A stretch of 64,000 nt of DNA from Arthrobacter nitrophenolicus (GCF_000332815.1 NZ_AOFD01000005.1:1-64000); one strand, 5' to 3'; positions 25,607 through 34,810 are shown, counted from the first letter of the stretch. Program-made: numbers and translations. The notes: generated by a model from the letters alone, not told the origin.

Positions 25607-26047
25607 ATGACTGACGCCTCTCCCGCCACCGCCGGGGACAAGAAGCCCGCCGTCCTGTTCGTCTGCAGCAAGAACGGCGGCAAGTCCCAGCTTGCGGCCG
25701 GGCTGATGCGCCAGCTCGCCGGCAGCAGCGTGGACGTCTACTCGGCCGGCACCAAGCCGGCCAAGGACCTCAACCCGCTGGCTGTTGAATCACTGGCCGA
25801 GCTCGGCATCCCCGTTGAGGGCGAGTACCCGAAGCCCGTCAGCGAGGAGGTCCTTGAGACGGCGGACGTGGTGGTGGTCCTGGGCACCGAGGCAAAGCTT
25901 GAACCGCGCGAGGGCACCCGCTTCGAACTCTGGGAAACCGACGAGCCCTCTGAACGCGGCATTGAAGGCATGGAACGCATGCGCCTGGTCAGGGACGACG
26001 TCCGGGCCCGCGTCCAGAAGCTGCACCAGGACCTCACCACTTCCTGA
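25607..26047 (+). CDS. Mycothiol-type arsenate reductase (CX5K P-loop)
   Basis: Low-molecular-weight phosphatase-fold protein (146 residues). Its P-loop is VLFVCSKNGGKSQLA: the nucleophile is Cys20 but the usual Arg is Lys26. The motif (C-x-NGGKSQ) and the C-terminal MERMRLVRDDVRARVQKL closely resemble the Corynebacterium glutamicum arsenate-mycothiol transferases ArsC1/ArsC2, so this is probably the mycothiol-dependent reductase of the island. No other Cys is present, as expected for that mechanism. Separate mechanism from the arsC at 22636. Confidence 0.78.
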   Translation: MTDASPATAGDKKPAVLFVCSKNGGKSQLAAGLMRQLAGSSVDVYSAGTKPAKDLNPLAVESLAELGIPVEGEYPKPVSEEVLETADVVVVLGTEAKLEPREGTRFELWETDEPSERGIEGMERMRLVRDDVRARVQKLHQDLTTS

Positions 26048-26059
26048 CGGGCCGGCGCG

Positions 26060-26550
26060 ATGGACCACCAGGACCGGTCCGGCGGGTCAGCGGGGCCCGC
26101 CATCCTGGCCGTGCCCTGGGAATGCCCGGAACACCTGGTCCTGACGGCGGCGGAATTTGCGGCCGCCATGGACCTCCACCTCGTCTGCGCCTTCGTTGAC
26201 CCGGCAAGCTACCTGGTGGAGTGGGCCGGGTCGCCGGAACTTCCCGGAGCCTCGCTGGACCCTGCCGTTAACGATGAGGCGGCCTACCCTTCACGGGAAC
26301 TCCTTGGGCGCCTGCAGGAAATCCTTGCCAGGGCGGAGGACGTGAGCTGGTCTTTCCGGGTCCTCAACGGCGCCGTTGCCCCGGCCCTGATGCGGCTAGC
26401 GGACAGCTTGGCGCTTCCATGTTCATCGTGGGAGGCCGGCGCCCGGGGATCCTGTCCCGGTTCGAGCGGGTCCTGGAGGGCTCAGTGGCGGAGGCCCTGG
26501 AGCACTCGCAGCGGCGGCCCGTCCTGGTGGTTCCCGCGGTGGGCCACTAG
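26060..26550 (+). CDS. Universal-stress-protein-like protein (frameshifted)
   Basis: UspA-like alpha/beta protein. The first part reads ILAVPWECPEHLVLTAAEFAAAM and the end, after a frame change near 26412, reads GASMFIVGGRRPGILSRFERVLEGS and RRPVLVVPAVGH, matching the ATP-loop GGRRPG...GS and final VLVVP strand of USP proteins. The break looks like one G lost from TTGGGCGCT. Restored length is about 163 residues. Located directly behind the last arsC, perhaps the operon's final gene. Confidence 0.65.
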
Positions 26551-26693
26551 GCCAAAAAGCCGGGCACAGCACTGCGAAAAATGCTTGGTGGGCAATGCCC
26601 CTGTCAGTACACTTAGCTTATTCATCCGGCGGGCTGGGGACCAGCAGCGACGCTCCTCCGGAGGGAGCCTGTTAAGGCGCGAAGGCGGCACCC

Positions 26694-26918
26694 ATGCATG
26701 GAAACCGGAAGCTCCCCCGCAGCATTCGCGAGGAAGTCGCCCATCTGGAGCTACAACTGCAGGTCCTGGAAATCATCGACGAAATCCTCAGCGGAACCGC
26801 CGCCTGCGAGGCCGATGCCCGCAGCTCGCTGCGATGGTACGTCAGCGCCAATCCGGGCCAGCCGCAGCGCGCCCTGCTGATGCACATGATGAGCATCCAG
26901 CGCTCCGATCACACCTGA
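26694..26918 (+). CDS. Hypothetical helical protein
   Basis: Unrecognised 74-residue protein, probably helical: SIREEVAHLELQLQVLEIIDEIL forms an amphipathic or coiled-coil helix, followed by a Cys-containing loop and a second helix ending MHMMSIQRSD. The ribosome-binding site (GAAGGCGG) is modest. Codon use looks like coding sequence, but no family is recognised. Confidence 0.5.
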   Translation: MHGNRKLPRSIREEVAHLELQLQVLEIIDEILSGTAACEADARSSLRWYVSANPGQPQRALLMHMMSIQRSDHT

Positions 26919-27007
26919 CACAGAAAAAACACCCTGCTGAAACACCACGGCAACCTCGCCACGGCAAGCTGTGCCTACGGGGATACAACAGCAGGAGGCA
27001 GCCCATT

Positions 27008-27250
27008 ATGGAGGCACAAGGAGTACGTACGGACCAGCTCCGCATCGGAGACCACATCGAGGCCTGGCACCGGGGCAGGCTGTTCCACCGCGGCCGGGTG
27101 ACCGGCGTGGTGCCGGCCCTGGAACTGTTCTGGATCCTGGACGCGAGGACCGGCACGCGCAAGCTGCTGGACCCCGAGGCCCTGGAGATCAGGCACGTGG
27201 AAGAGCCCGTGGAGCAGCCGGCCCGGCCGGCCAAGCTGGAACCCGCATAA
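27008..27250 (+). CDS. Small hypothetical beta-rich protein
   Basis: Unrecognised 80-residue protein. The pattern of short strands (LRIGDHIEAWHRGRLFHRGRVTGVVPALELFWILD) followed by a hinge and Pro-rich tail suggests a small SH3-like barrel. A consensus AGGAGG lies 10 bases before the ATG, which supports translation. Convergent with nhaA. Confidence 0.6.
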   Translation: MEAQGVRTDQLRIGDHIEAWHRGRLFHRGRVTGVVPALELFWILDARTGTRKLLDPEALEIRHVEEPVEQPARPAKLEPA

Positions 27251-27266
27251 CGTCCGGGTGGCAGGT

Positions 27267-28622
27267 TTACTGGGCCCGGTCCTGGTAGACGTCCGGGATG
27301 CCGTCCTGGTCCGCGTCCACTTTCTCCAGTTCCTCTGCCTGCCGGTACTGCCGGTTCCTGGTCCGCAGCACCAGGGTGGCCAGCATGGCGGCGAGCAGTG
27401 AGGCGCCGAGGATGCCCACCTTTGCGTGGTCATCGTGGATGCTGCCGTGGCCGAAGCTGAGCTCCGCCACCAGCAGGGACACCGTGAAACCGATGCCGGC
27501 CAGCAGCGCCACGCCGAAGATGTCGATCCATTTGAAGGAGCTGTCCAGGGTTGCCCGGGTGGCTTTGGTCAGGATCCACGTGGTGCCCAGGATGCCGATC
27601 GGCTTGCCGAGCACCAGGCCCAGGATGATGCCGAGCGCCACCGGGTCGGCCAGGGCAGAAACCAGCCCGTCCCAGCCGCCCACCGCGACGCCGGCTGAGA
27701 AGAACGCGAAAATGGGGACGGCAATGCCGGCGGAAATGGGCCGGAAGCGGTGCTCGAAAATCTCCGCCAGCCCGGGCCCGGCCTCCGGACCGCCGCCGGC
27801 CTGCGAGCGGATGACCGGCACGGCGAAGCCCAGCAGGACACCGGCCACGGTGGCGTGGATGCCCGAGGCATGGACGAGCGCCCACGTGACCATGCCCAGG
27901 GGCAGCAGGATCAGCCACGCGGCTGACGCTTTGCGGCCGAAGAAGTGCCGGTACTTCTGCGCCAGGAAGGTGTAGAGGGCCAGCGGCACCAGGGCCAGCA
28001 GCAGCGGCGTCACCTGGATGTCGGTGGAGTAGAAGAACGCGATGATGCTGATGGCGATCAGGTCATCCACCACGGCCAGGGTCAGCAGGAAGATCCGCAG
28101 CGCGCTGGGCAGGTGGGAGCCGATGATGGCCAGCACGGCAACGGCGAAGGCGATGTCCGTGGCGGTGGGGATGGCCCAGCCGCGCAGGGTCTCCGGGCTG
28201 GTGAGGTTGACGACGGCGTAGATCACCGCCGGGACAACCACGCCGCCGGCCGCTGCAGCCACCGGGACGATCGACTTGCTGATCTGGCGCAGGTCGCCGG
28301 CCACGAATTCGCGCTTGAGTTCCAGGCCCACCAGGAAGAAGAAGATGGCGAGCAGTCCGTCGGCAGCCCAGGCGCCGAGGCTCAGCTCCAGGTGCCAGGG
28401 CTCGTAGCCGATCTTGAAGTCGCGGAGCGCGAAGTAGCTGTCGGAAGCCGGCGAGTTTGCCCAGACGAGGGCGATGATTGCCGCTGCGACCAGCAGGGCG
28501 CCGCCGACGGTTTCCTTGCGGAGGATTTCCCCGATCCGCAGGGCCTCGGAGTAGGAGCCCCGGGCAAAGACCGTGCCCCGGGGCGCGGCGGGCGGCGGTG
28601 TTGATGGCGGGGTGGAGTTCAT
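27267..28622 (-). CDS. nhaA: Na+/H+ antiporter NhaA
   Basis: Sodium/proton antiporter of the NhaA family (451 residues). Twelve hydrophobic helices; family motifs include [37 protein letters not shown] (with the ion-binding Asp) and [18 protein letters not shown] (adjacent Asp pair), then [15 protein letters not shown]. The C-terminal cytoplasmic tail ends in [13 protein letters not shown], a DxDxDG calcium-loop-like motif not present in the E. coli protein. Monocistronic. It helps maintain pH and sodium homeostasis. Confidence 0.92.
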   Translation of the reverse strand: MNSTPPSTPPPAAPRGTVFARGSYSEALRIGEILRKETVGGALLVAAAIIALVWANSPASDSYFALRDFKIGYEPWHLELSLGAWAADGLLAIFFFLVGLELKREFVAGDLRQISKSIVPVAAAAGGVVVPAVIYAVVNLTSPETLRGWAIPTATDIAFAVAVLAIIGSHLPSALRIFLLTLAVVDDLIAISIIAFFYSTDIQVTPLLLALVPLALYTFLAQKYRHFFGRKASAAWLILLPLGMVTWALVHASGIHATVAGVLLGFAVPVIRSQAGGGPEAGPGLAEIFEHRFRPISAGIAVPIFAFFSAGVAVGGWDGLVSALADPVALGIILGLVLGKPIGILGTTWILTKATRATLDSSFKWIDIFGVALLAGIGFTVSLLVAELSFGHGSIHDDHAKVGILGASLLAAMLATLVLRTRNRQYRQAEELEKVDADQDGIPDVYQDRAQ

Positions 28623-28739
28623 GAAGGAGTCCTAACGTTTGGGCTCGACAAAATTACTGCCGACCAGACTTCCCGGCGCACCTTCGACCCATTCTAGGGG
28701 CGCTACCGCCGGCGCCCAAAAGTATTGTGTCCTGCGGTG

Positions 28740-29411
28740 CTATCCCGCCCGGCGCCGGGACGCCCCCGGCCGGCTTTCGGTCGCGATAGCTTTGACGGCG
28801 TGGTCGAGGTAGTTCCGTGCCTCGGCGGAATTGGCCAGCTTCACGAGCTCCGCCGCCACCACCACCAGTTTGACGTTCCGGTGGCTGCTGGTGCTGACCA
28901 GCATCTGGAAAGCGTCGTCGGCACCCATTTTCAGCTGGCCCATCAGGATGCCTCGGGCCTGGTCCACCACGCTGCGGGTGGAAGTGGCACCGGCGACGGC
29001 GTCGCGTGCGGTCTGTTCCGTTTCGCGCTGCAGGGTGGTGGTGAGGTCCACCATGACCCCCTCCATGACCGAGACGTTGCCGGCGTCATCCATGATGCCC
29101 TCACCGGAGGTCAGCACCCGCCGGGTCCGCCCCTTGGCGTCAATGATCCGGTGGTACATGCAGAAGTAGCCGCCTGTTTGCAGGACCTGGTCCACGATGG
29201 CCTGGCACCGGGGCCTGTCCTCCGGATGCTTGTGGGAGTACAGCAGCTCCAGGGTGGGCACCACGTCGCCACGCCGATACCCGTGCAGTTCGAACATGCT
29301 GTCGGACCATTGGACCTTCCACCCTGCCACGTCCACATGGAAGGTCCCGGCGACGCATTCATTGTCGCCCAGGGCGCTCGAATAGGTGTAAGGGCCGGTC
29401 AGGTCCGTCAT
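28740..29411 (-). CDS. PAS-ANTAR antitermination regulator
   Basis: Cytoplasmic regulator (223 residues) with an N-terminal PAS fold (about residues 15-125: FHVDVAGWKVQWSDSMFELHGY, YRRGDVVPTLELLYSHKHPEDR, YHRIIDAKGRTRRVLTSGEGI) and a C-terminal ANTAR RNA-binding domain (about 150-210: STRSVVDQARGILMGQLKMGADDAFQML). PAS-ANTAR proteins bind nascent RNA hairpins to prevent termination, in response to an unknown ligand. The ATG at 29411 has GGAGGTGG upstream; an ATG at 29429 is an alternative. No target can be named. Confidence 0.78.
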   Translation of the reverse strand: MTDLTGPYTYSSALGDNECVAGTFHVDVAGWKVQWSDSMFELHGYRRGDVVPTLELLYSHKHPEDRPRCQAIVDQVLQTGGYFCMYHRIIDAKGRTRRVLTSGEGIMDDAGNVSVMEGVMVDLTTTLQRETEQTARDAVAGATSTRSVVDQARGILMGQLKMGADDAFQMLVSTSSHRNVKLVVVAAELVKLANSAEARNYLDHAVKAIATESRPGASRRRAG

Positions 29412-29562
29412 CACAGGGGCCACCTCCATGTAGCATCCAGCACCCGCGGCGCAACAGATCATCCGGGGCACTACTACCAGTATGGCCGCGGCGGACTCCG
29501 ACGGGTAGGCCATAGGTCCCGCCTACCCGAAGAGGGGTGGGCCGGCAGCCCCCTCCCACCCC

Positions 29563-29591
29563 TTGACGAAGATACCCCCTGGGGGTATGCT
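29563..29591 (+). promoter_or_regulatory. CsoR-type copper promoter
   Basis: A -35 box TTGACG (29563-29568) and -10 box TATGCT (29586-29591) are 17 bp apart. Between and overlapping them is the perfect palindrome ATACCCCCTGGGGGTAT (29572-29588), the form bound by CsoR repressors. It drives the copZ-copB genes, presumably released by Cu(I). No csoR gene is in the window. Confidence 0.8.
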
Positions 29592-29704
29592 CAACGTGTT
29601 GTCAGTGAAGTGGTATGTCCCGGCGGTTCCAGCGCCTTCACAGCCGTTCAACCCCAGCACCCTGCTTACCAAGGATTCATCCTTCGTCAAGGAACGGAAC
29701 TGAC

Positions 29705-30033
29705 ATGGACATCGAACACCGCACAGCGCTCCCCCTGGCATCCGCCGCCGGCTGCAGCTGCTGCTCCCCCGCAGGCCACGCACCCAAGACCGCAGCCGCC
29801 GTCGCCCATTCCCCTGCGGCCTCGGGCCGGCGCGAGTTCGCGCTTGAAGGACTCACCTGCGGGCACTGCGTCAAGACTGTTGAAACGGCGGTAGCGCCCT
29901 GGACGGCGTTGATTCGGCCTCCGTTGACCTGGTTCCCGGCGGGCGTTCCCGCCTCACGGTCGCCGGTTCCGCCTCCGAAGAGGCCGTCCGCACGGCCGTC
30001 ACCACCGCCGGGTATTCCCTGGCCGCACACTGA
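29705..30033 (+). CDS. CopZ-like heavy-metal chaperone (frameshifted)
   Basis: Heavy-metal-associated (HMA) domain protein. The metal loop is GLTCGHCVKTVETAV with Cys52 and Cys55. Near 29893 the frame breaks: the rest of the HMA fold (ALDGVDSASVDLVPGG, then AVTTAGYSLAAH) continues one frame over, consistent with one lost base in GTAAGC. Restored length is about 109 residues. Unusually for CopZ there is a 43-residue N-terminal extension with CSCC (Cys17, 19, 20), which could bind extra metal. First gene behind the CsoR-type promoter; likely delivers Cu(I) to the ATPase. Confidence 0.75.
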
Positions 30034-30090
30034 CCTTTGCGCTTCTGCTGGCACCGCCCGGCGCAGTACCAGTCCTCCAAGGAGGAAACC

Positions 30091-32224
30091 ATGCAGGACA
30101 TGCACCAACCAACGCACCACCACGACGACGGCAGCCAGGCAGGCGGCACGCTCACCCGCCACACCGCTCCCCATGCGGGCCACCACCAGCCGGCGCACCA
30201 GCACCACGGCGACGACGACCACGCCGTCCACACCTCCGGCCAGCACGCCGGGCACAGCACCGCCATGTTCAAGAACCGGTTCTGGCTTACCCTGGCGCTG
30301 TCCGTTCCGGTGGTCTACTTCAGCCCCATGGTGGGCCACATCCTGGGCTACATGGCGCCCATGTTCCCCGGTTCCACCTGGATCCCGCCCGTCCTGGGCA
30401 CCGTCATTTTCCTGTACGGCGGGCAGCCGTTCCTCAAGGGCGGGCTCCAGGAACTGAAGGACCGGCGGCCGGGCATGATGCTCCTGATCGCCATGGCCAT
30501 TACAGTGGCCTTCGCGGCCTCGTGGATCACCAGCCTGGGCCTGGGCGGCTTCGACCTGGACTTCTGGTGGGAGCTCGCGCTGCTGGTGGCCATCATGCTC
30601 CTGGGCCACTGGATCGAGATGCGCGCCCTTGGCTCCGCGCAGGGTGCGCTGGATGCCCTTGCGGCCCTGCTGCCCGACGAGGCCGAGCGCGTCACGGACG
30701 GCGGCACCGAGACGGTGCCGGTCTCCGAACTCCGCCCTGACGACCTGGTCCTGGTCCGGCCCGGCGCCCGGATGCCCGCCGACGGCACCGTGGTGGACGG
30801 GCAGGCCGAGTTCGACGAATCCATGATCACGGGCGAGTCCAAGACAGTTCCCCGCAGCCCCGGAGCCCCGGTGGTGGCAGGAACCGTCGCCACGGACAGC
30901 AGCGTCCGCGTGCGGGTCACGGCCGTGGGCGACGATACGGCGCTGGCAGGAATCCAGCGGCTCGTGGCCGAAGCCCAGGCTTCGTCCTCGCGTGCACAGG
31001 CGCTGGCGGACCGCGCGGCAGCGTTCCTCTTCTACTTCGCCACCGCGGCCGGCGTCCTGACGTTCATCGCCTGGACGCTGCTGGGCAGTGTTCCGGAGGC
31101 CGTCACCCGGACCGTGACAGTGCTGGTGATCGCCTGCCCCCATGCCCTGGGCCTCGCCATTCCGCTGGTCATCGCCATTTCCACCGAGCAGGCCGCCCGG
31201 GCCGGCGTGCTGATCAAGAACCGGATGGCCCTGGAACGCATGCGGACCGTTGACGTTGTCCTCTTCGACAAGACCGGCACCCTCACCACCGGTGAACCCG
31301 AGCTGATGGATGTGGCAGTGGCCGAGGGCGTCGATCCTGACGAGTTGCTGGCCCTGGCCGCGGCCGTCGAATCGGACAGCGAGCACCCCGTGGCGCGGGC
31401 CATCGTGCGCGCGGCCCGGGACCGGAACCTGGTGGTGCCGGCCGCCGGCTCGTTCACTTCCCTGACCGGGCGGGGCGTGCGGGCCACCCTGGACGGACGG
31501 ACGCTGCACGTGGGCGGACCCGCGCTCCTGCGCGAGCTTGCCGCCGTCGAACCCCCTGCCCTGGCCGCGGTGACCCGCGGCTGGATGGACCGCGGCGCGG
31601 CAGTCCTGCACGTGCTCGACGGCGGCCGCATCCTGGGCGCAGTCAGCCTGGAGGACGCGGTGCGTCCGGGAGTCCCGGCAGGCCGTGGCGGCGCTGCAGA
31701 ACCGGGGCGTCAAGGTAGCAATGGTCACCGGCGACGCGCGGCAGGTGGCGCGGGCCGTGGCGGCGGACCTCAGGATCGATGAGGTGTTCGCCGAGGTCCT
31801 ACCCGCCGACAAGGACAAGAAGGTGGCCGAGCTCCAGGCCCGCGGGCTGAAGGTGGCCATGGTGGGCGACGGCGTCAACGATTCCCCGGCGCTGGCCCGT
31901 GCCGAGGTGGGCATCGCGATCGGCGCCGGCACCGACGTGGCCATGGAGTCCGCCGGGGTGGTCCTGGCCGGAAACGATCCCCGGGCCGTCCTGTCCATGG
32001 TGGACCTCTCGCGGGCGAGCTACCGCAAGATGTGGCAGAACCTGGTGTGGGCGACGGGCTACAACATCCTGTCCGTGCCCCTGGCCGCCGGGGTCCTGGC
32101 GTTCGCCGGCGTTGTCCTCTCGCCCGCGGCGGGTGCCGTGCTGATGTCCGCGTCCACTATTGTGGTGGCGCTGAACGCCCAGTTGCTGCGGCGCCTGAAA
32201 CTGAACCCGTCCGAGGTACGTTGA
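30091..32224 (+). CDS. copB: Copper-exporting P1B ATPase, CPH type (frameshifted)
   Basis: P-type ATPase for copper export. The N-terminus (about 60 residues) is very His-rich, then come membrane helices, the A-domain TGES (about 247-250), the membrane metal site CPH (about 349-351), the phosphorylation motif DKTGT (Asp393), HP-type nucleotide site SEHPVARAI, and [10 protein letters not shown] in the second part. CPH marks the CopB-like P1B-3 subgroup. The frame shifts near 31673 where an extra G (CCGGGAG for CCGGAG) sits in the sequence; restored length about 710 residues. A perfect AAGGAGG precedes the ATG. Operon with copZ. Confidence 0.88.
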
Positions 32225-32273
32225 CGTTGAGGGTACGTTGAAAGGTGTGGTCCGCGTGAGGGGAGGGAACAGC

Positions 32274-32762
32274 ATGCAGGCAGGCATCCGCACCGCCGTC
32301 GTGGCTGCCCTCCGCCCGGCCGCGTTGGCTGCCGCGGTCCTGGCCCTGCTGGCCGGCATCCTGGGGATGCACGTGCTGACCGCAGGCCATTCGGCCCACG
32401 CGACGCCGGCCTCCACGGCCGCTGAGCACGCCGGCCATACCGGTGCCGCGCACGACGGCGGCACCCACCCACGTGCCGGGGATCCCGCCGTCGGACATTC
32501 CCATGACGGCCACAAGGGGCAGGGCGCCCAGCCCGCGGACGAGTCCTTCACCGCCTCGGGTTCCTGCAGCTCCGGCTGCCCCGGGGCGGAGGAAGCCGGA
32601 GCGGCCTGCGTCCCGCTGGTGCCGGCGGGATCGCCGGCCGTCGCACCTCCCCCGGCCACCTCGGCAGCTCCGCTGTATCTGGCGTCGGGAGCCCGGTCCA
32701 CCGCCTACAGCTACATCCCTTCAGGTCCCACGCCCTGCGAACTGTCCATCAGCCGGACGTAA
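32274..32762 (+). CDS. DUF6153-like His/Cys-rich exported protein
   Basis: Protein of 162 residues resembling the DUF6153 family (actinobacterial, often next to copper or DUF305 genes). One N-terminal hydrophobic helix (about 14-36, ending LLAGILGMHVLTAG) is a membrane anchor or signal; the rest is extracytoplasmic, with a His-rich region (about 40-80) and three cysteines at 98, 102 and 112. GGAGGGAACAGC upstream supports the ATG at 32274. Probably a periplasm-facing copper-associated protein, by context. Confidence 0.6.
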   Translation: MQAGIRTAVVAALRPAALAAAVLALLAGILGMHVLTAGHSAHATPASTAAEHAGHTGAAHDGGTHPRAGDPAVGHSHDGHKGQGAQPADESFTASGSCSSGCPGAEEAGAACVPLVPAGSPAVAPPPATSAAPLYLASGARSTAYSYIPSGPTPCELSISRT

Positions 32763-32835
32763 ACCGGCGCCGCGGCGTGCCGCTGCACGCACCGTTTCGG
32801 CCCAGTTCCACTGACCTACCTGAAGGACAATCTTC

Positions 32836-33456
32836 ATGAACAGCAAGATCAAGACCCTCTCCCTCGCCGCTGCCCTGGCAGCCTCGCTCGGCCTTGCCGG
32901 CTGCGCGGCCGGCTCCGGAAGCTCCGGCGGAAACACCATGCCCATGGATCACGGCAGCTCCGCGCCGATGTCCAGCATGATGCCGGACGCCAGCGCCGAC
33001 CATAACCAGGCGGACATCGCGTTCTCACAGATGATGATTCCGCACCACGCCCAGGCCGTGGAGATGAGTGACATCATCCTGGCCAAGCAGGACGTCCCGG
33101 CCGAGGTCACGGCCCTGGCCACCAGGATCAAGGAGGCCCAGGCGCCCGAGATCGAGACCATGACCGGCTGGCTGGAAAGCTGGAACGTGCCCACCATGAT
33201 GTCGGACCACTCCGGGCACGGCATGAGCGGCATGGTGGACGCCGAAGGCATCGAGAAATTCAAGGCCGCCGAGGGGACCGACGCCGTCCGGCTCTTCCTC
33301 GAACACATGATTAAGCACCACGAGGGCGCCGTCGACATGGCCCAGCAGGAAATCGGTGCCGGCAAGAACGCGGCGTCCATCCAGCTGGCCCGCGACATCA
33401 TCGCCGCCCAGGAAGCCGAGATCACCGAGATGAAGGAGCTGCTCGGCAAACTCTGA
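32836..33456 (+). CDS. DUF305 lipoprotein
   Basis: Secreted lipoprotein (206 residues) with a lipobox LAGC (Cys22) after a basic-hydrophobic signal, then a Met/His-rich linker and the DUF305 fold. Two matching halves carry FSQMMIPHHAQAVEMSDIIL and FLEHMIKHHEGAVDMAQQEI, each with the H-H pair typical of DUF305. These proteins often accompany copper resistance genes and may bind Cu outside the membrane. Last gene of the copper island. Confidence 0.85.
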   Translation: MNSKIKTLSLAAALAASLGLAGCAAGSGSSGGNTMPMDHGSSAPMSSMMPDASADHNQADIAFSQMMIPHHAQAVEMSDIILAKQDVPAEVTALATRIKEAQAPEIETMTGWLESWNVPTMMSDHSGHGMSGMVDAEGIEKFKAAEGTDAVRLFLEHMIKHHEGAVDMAQQEIGAGKNAASIQLARDIIAAQEAEITEMKELLGKL

Positions 33457-33468
33457 CCCTCCCCGGCG

Positions 33469-33569
33469 ACGCTCTCTCACTTACCGCACCCCATCGGCCG
33501 ACGCTCTCTCACTTTCCTGAGGAAAGTGAGAGAGCGTGCCTTCGAGAATGGCGTTAGGTGAGAGAGCGT
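33469..33569. repeat. Mirrored 32-bp-spaced repeat array
   Basis: Four copies of the 12-bp element GTGAGAGAGCGT: two inverted (ACGCTCTCTCAC at 33469-33480 and 33501-33512) and two direct (33526-33537 and 33558-33569). Within each pair the spacing is exactly 32 bp. The inner pair can form a hairpin with CTTTCC/GGAAAG flanks. The last copy supplies the final codons and the TAA of the monooxygenase gene at 33554. Lies between convergent genes and may end transcription from both sides. Confidence 0.8.
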
Positions 33570-34810
33570 TGGTTTGGCCGGCGGCGCCTGGCTTTGGGTG
33601 CCGCCGGCTTCACATGCTCGGGGCGGATCCCGACGCCCACGAACCGGGCGGTCACGCGCCGCAGCACCGGTGAGGCGAGCCGGAGGACAGGAGGCAGCCA
33701 GCGGGGCGCAACCCGGCTGCCGCTGGTGGCCCTGGCAAGCACCCGGTGCCCGCCGCGCTGGAGCCGCTGCATGATCTTGACCGGCATCTCGCGCCGGCGC
33801 TGGACGGCGGCGAGCTTCTCCGGCGGTGCGGTGCCGACGGCAAGGTCTGCCGCAATGGCGTTGGCCAGTGCCACCGCATCCTGGATCGCGAAGTTCACGC
33901 CCACGCCGAACATCGGGGACATCGCATGCGCGGCATCGCCGATGGCAATGAACCCGGGGCGGTGCCAGCGCCGCAGCCTATTGATCCGGACGGACAGGAG
34001 CTTGACCTGGTCCCAGTCCTGCAGCGTGCCGACAACGGTCTTGAGGAAGGGTGCCGCGTACGTGATCCGGTCCCGGAGCGCACCGAGCCCCGCCTTTTCC
34101 AGCCCGTCGAACCCGCCCTTTTCGATGACCATGCCCGACTGGTACCTGTCGCCGCGGTCGATCGTGAGGACCATGCCCCGTGACGAGACGTAGGCGAGGG
34201 TTACCGGCGGCGGGTCGGGCGGCTTGGGCAGGCCGAACCAGAGCACATCGATGGGCACACCGTACTCGTCGGGGACCAGTCCCGCCGCCGCCCGGAGCAC
34301 CGAGGCACGCCCGTCGGCAGCGACGGTGAGCGTCGCGCGGAACTCCCGTCCGCCGTCGGGCCCTGTTGCCCGGACGCCCCGCACCTGGTCCTGCTCCATG
34401 ATGAGTCCGGTGGCCTCGGTCTCCATGTGCAGTTCGAAGGTGGGGAACGCCGCAGCCTCGCCGGCCAGGAAGTTGAGGAAGTCCCACTGCGGGGCGAGGA
34501 CCAGGAAGTTGTCCGGGCCCCGAAGGCTGTGGAAGTCGACGAGGGTGAATCGCTTGCCATCCACCACCGCGTCCATCGTGGACAGCCTGGTCAGCGGCAG
34601 CTGCAGGAACTTTTCCCGCAGCCCGAGTTCCCCCAGCAGGGTCACGGTTGAGGGGTGGACGGTGTCGCCGCGGAAATCGCGGAAGAAGTCGCCGTGCTTC
34701 TCCAGCACGGCCACCTTCAGGCCTGCCCGCGCGAGCAGGTAGCCGAGCACCATGCCGGCCGGTCCGCCGCCGGCGATCACGCAATCATGTTCCGACGTCT
34801 CTGCAGTCAC
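33554..34810 (-). CDS. FAD-dependent monooxygenase (PHBH fold)
   Basis: Flavin monooxygenase-like protein of 418 residues: dinucleotide motif VIAGGGPAGMVLGYLLARAG, then GDTVHPSTVTLL, the DG segment VAADGRASVLRAAAG and the GD motif GFIAIGDAAHAMSPMFGVGVNFAIQDAVALAN. The GTG at 34810 follows GGAGAGGGG. The C-terminal residues (about PNQRSLT and the stop) are encoded by a copy of the GTGAGAGAGCGT repeat. Substrate unknown; divergent from a LMW phosphatase gene. Confidence 0.8.
   Translation of the reverse strand: MTAETSEHDCVIAGGGPAGMVLGYLLARAGLKVAVLEKHGDFFRDFRGDTVHPSTVTLLGELGLREKFLQLPLTRLSTMDAVVDGKRFTLVDFHSLRGPDNFLVLAPQWDFLNFLAGEAAAFPTFELHMETEATGLIMEQDQVRGVRATGPDGGREFRATLTVAADGRASVLRAAAGLVPDEYGVPIDVLWFGLPKPPDPPPVTLAYVSSRGMVLTIDRGDRYQSGMVIEKGGFDGLEKAGLGALRDRITYAAPFLKTVVGTLQDWDQVKLLSVRINRLRRWHRPGFIAIGDAAHAMSPMFGVGVNFAIQDAVALANAIAADLAVGTAPPEKLAAVQRRREMPVKIMQRLQRGGHRVLARATSGSRVAPRWLPPVLRLASPVLRRVTARFVGVGIRPEHVKPAAPKARRRRPNQRSLT

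Noticed and set aside
29677..31998. Long leftward open frame (773 codons) opposite copB
   Set aside because: It is a GC-codon shadow of the copper ATPase; no motifs, no ribosome-binding site, and its sequence is low-complexity.
32238..32273. Upstream start for the DUF6153-like protein
   Set aside because: The ATG at 32274 has a much better ribosome-binding site and the preceding 12 residues do not look like a signal peptide.
33469..33569. CRISPR array
   Set aside because: The repeated part is only 12-15 bp, copies are mirrored rather than all direct, and no cas gene is nearby.
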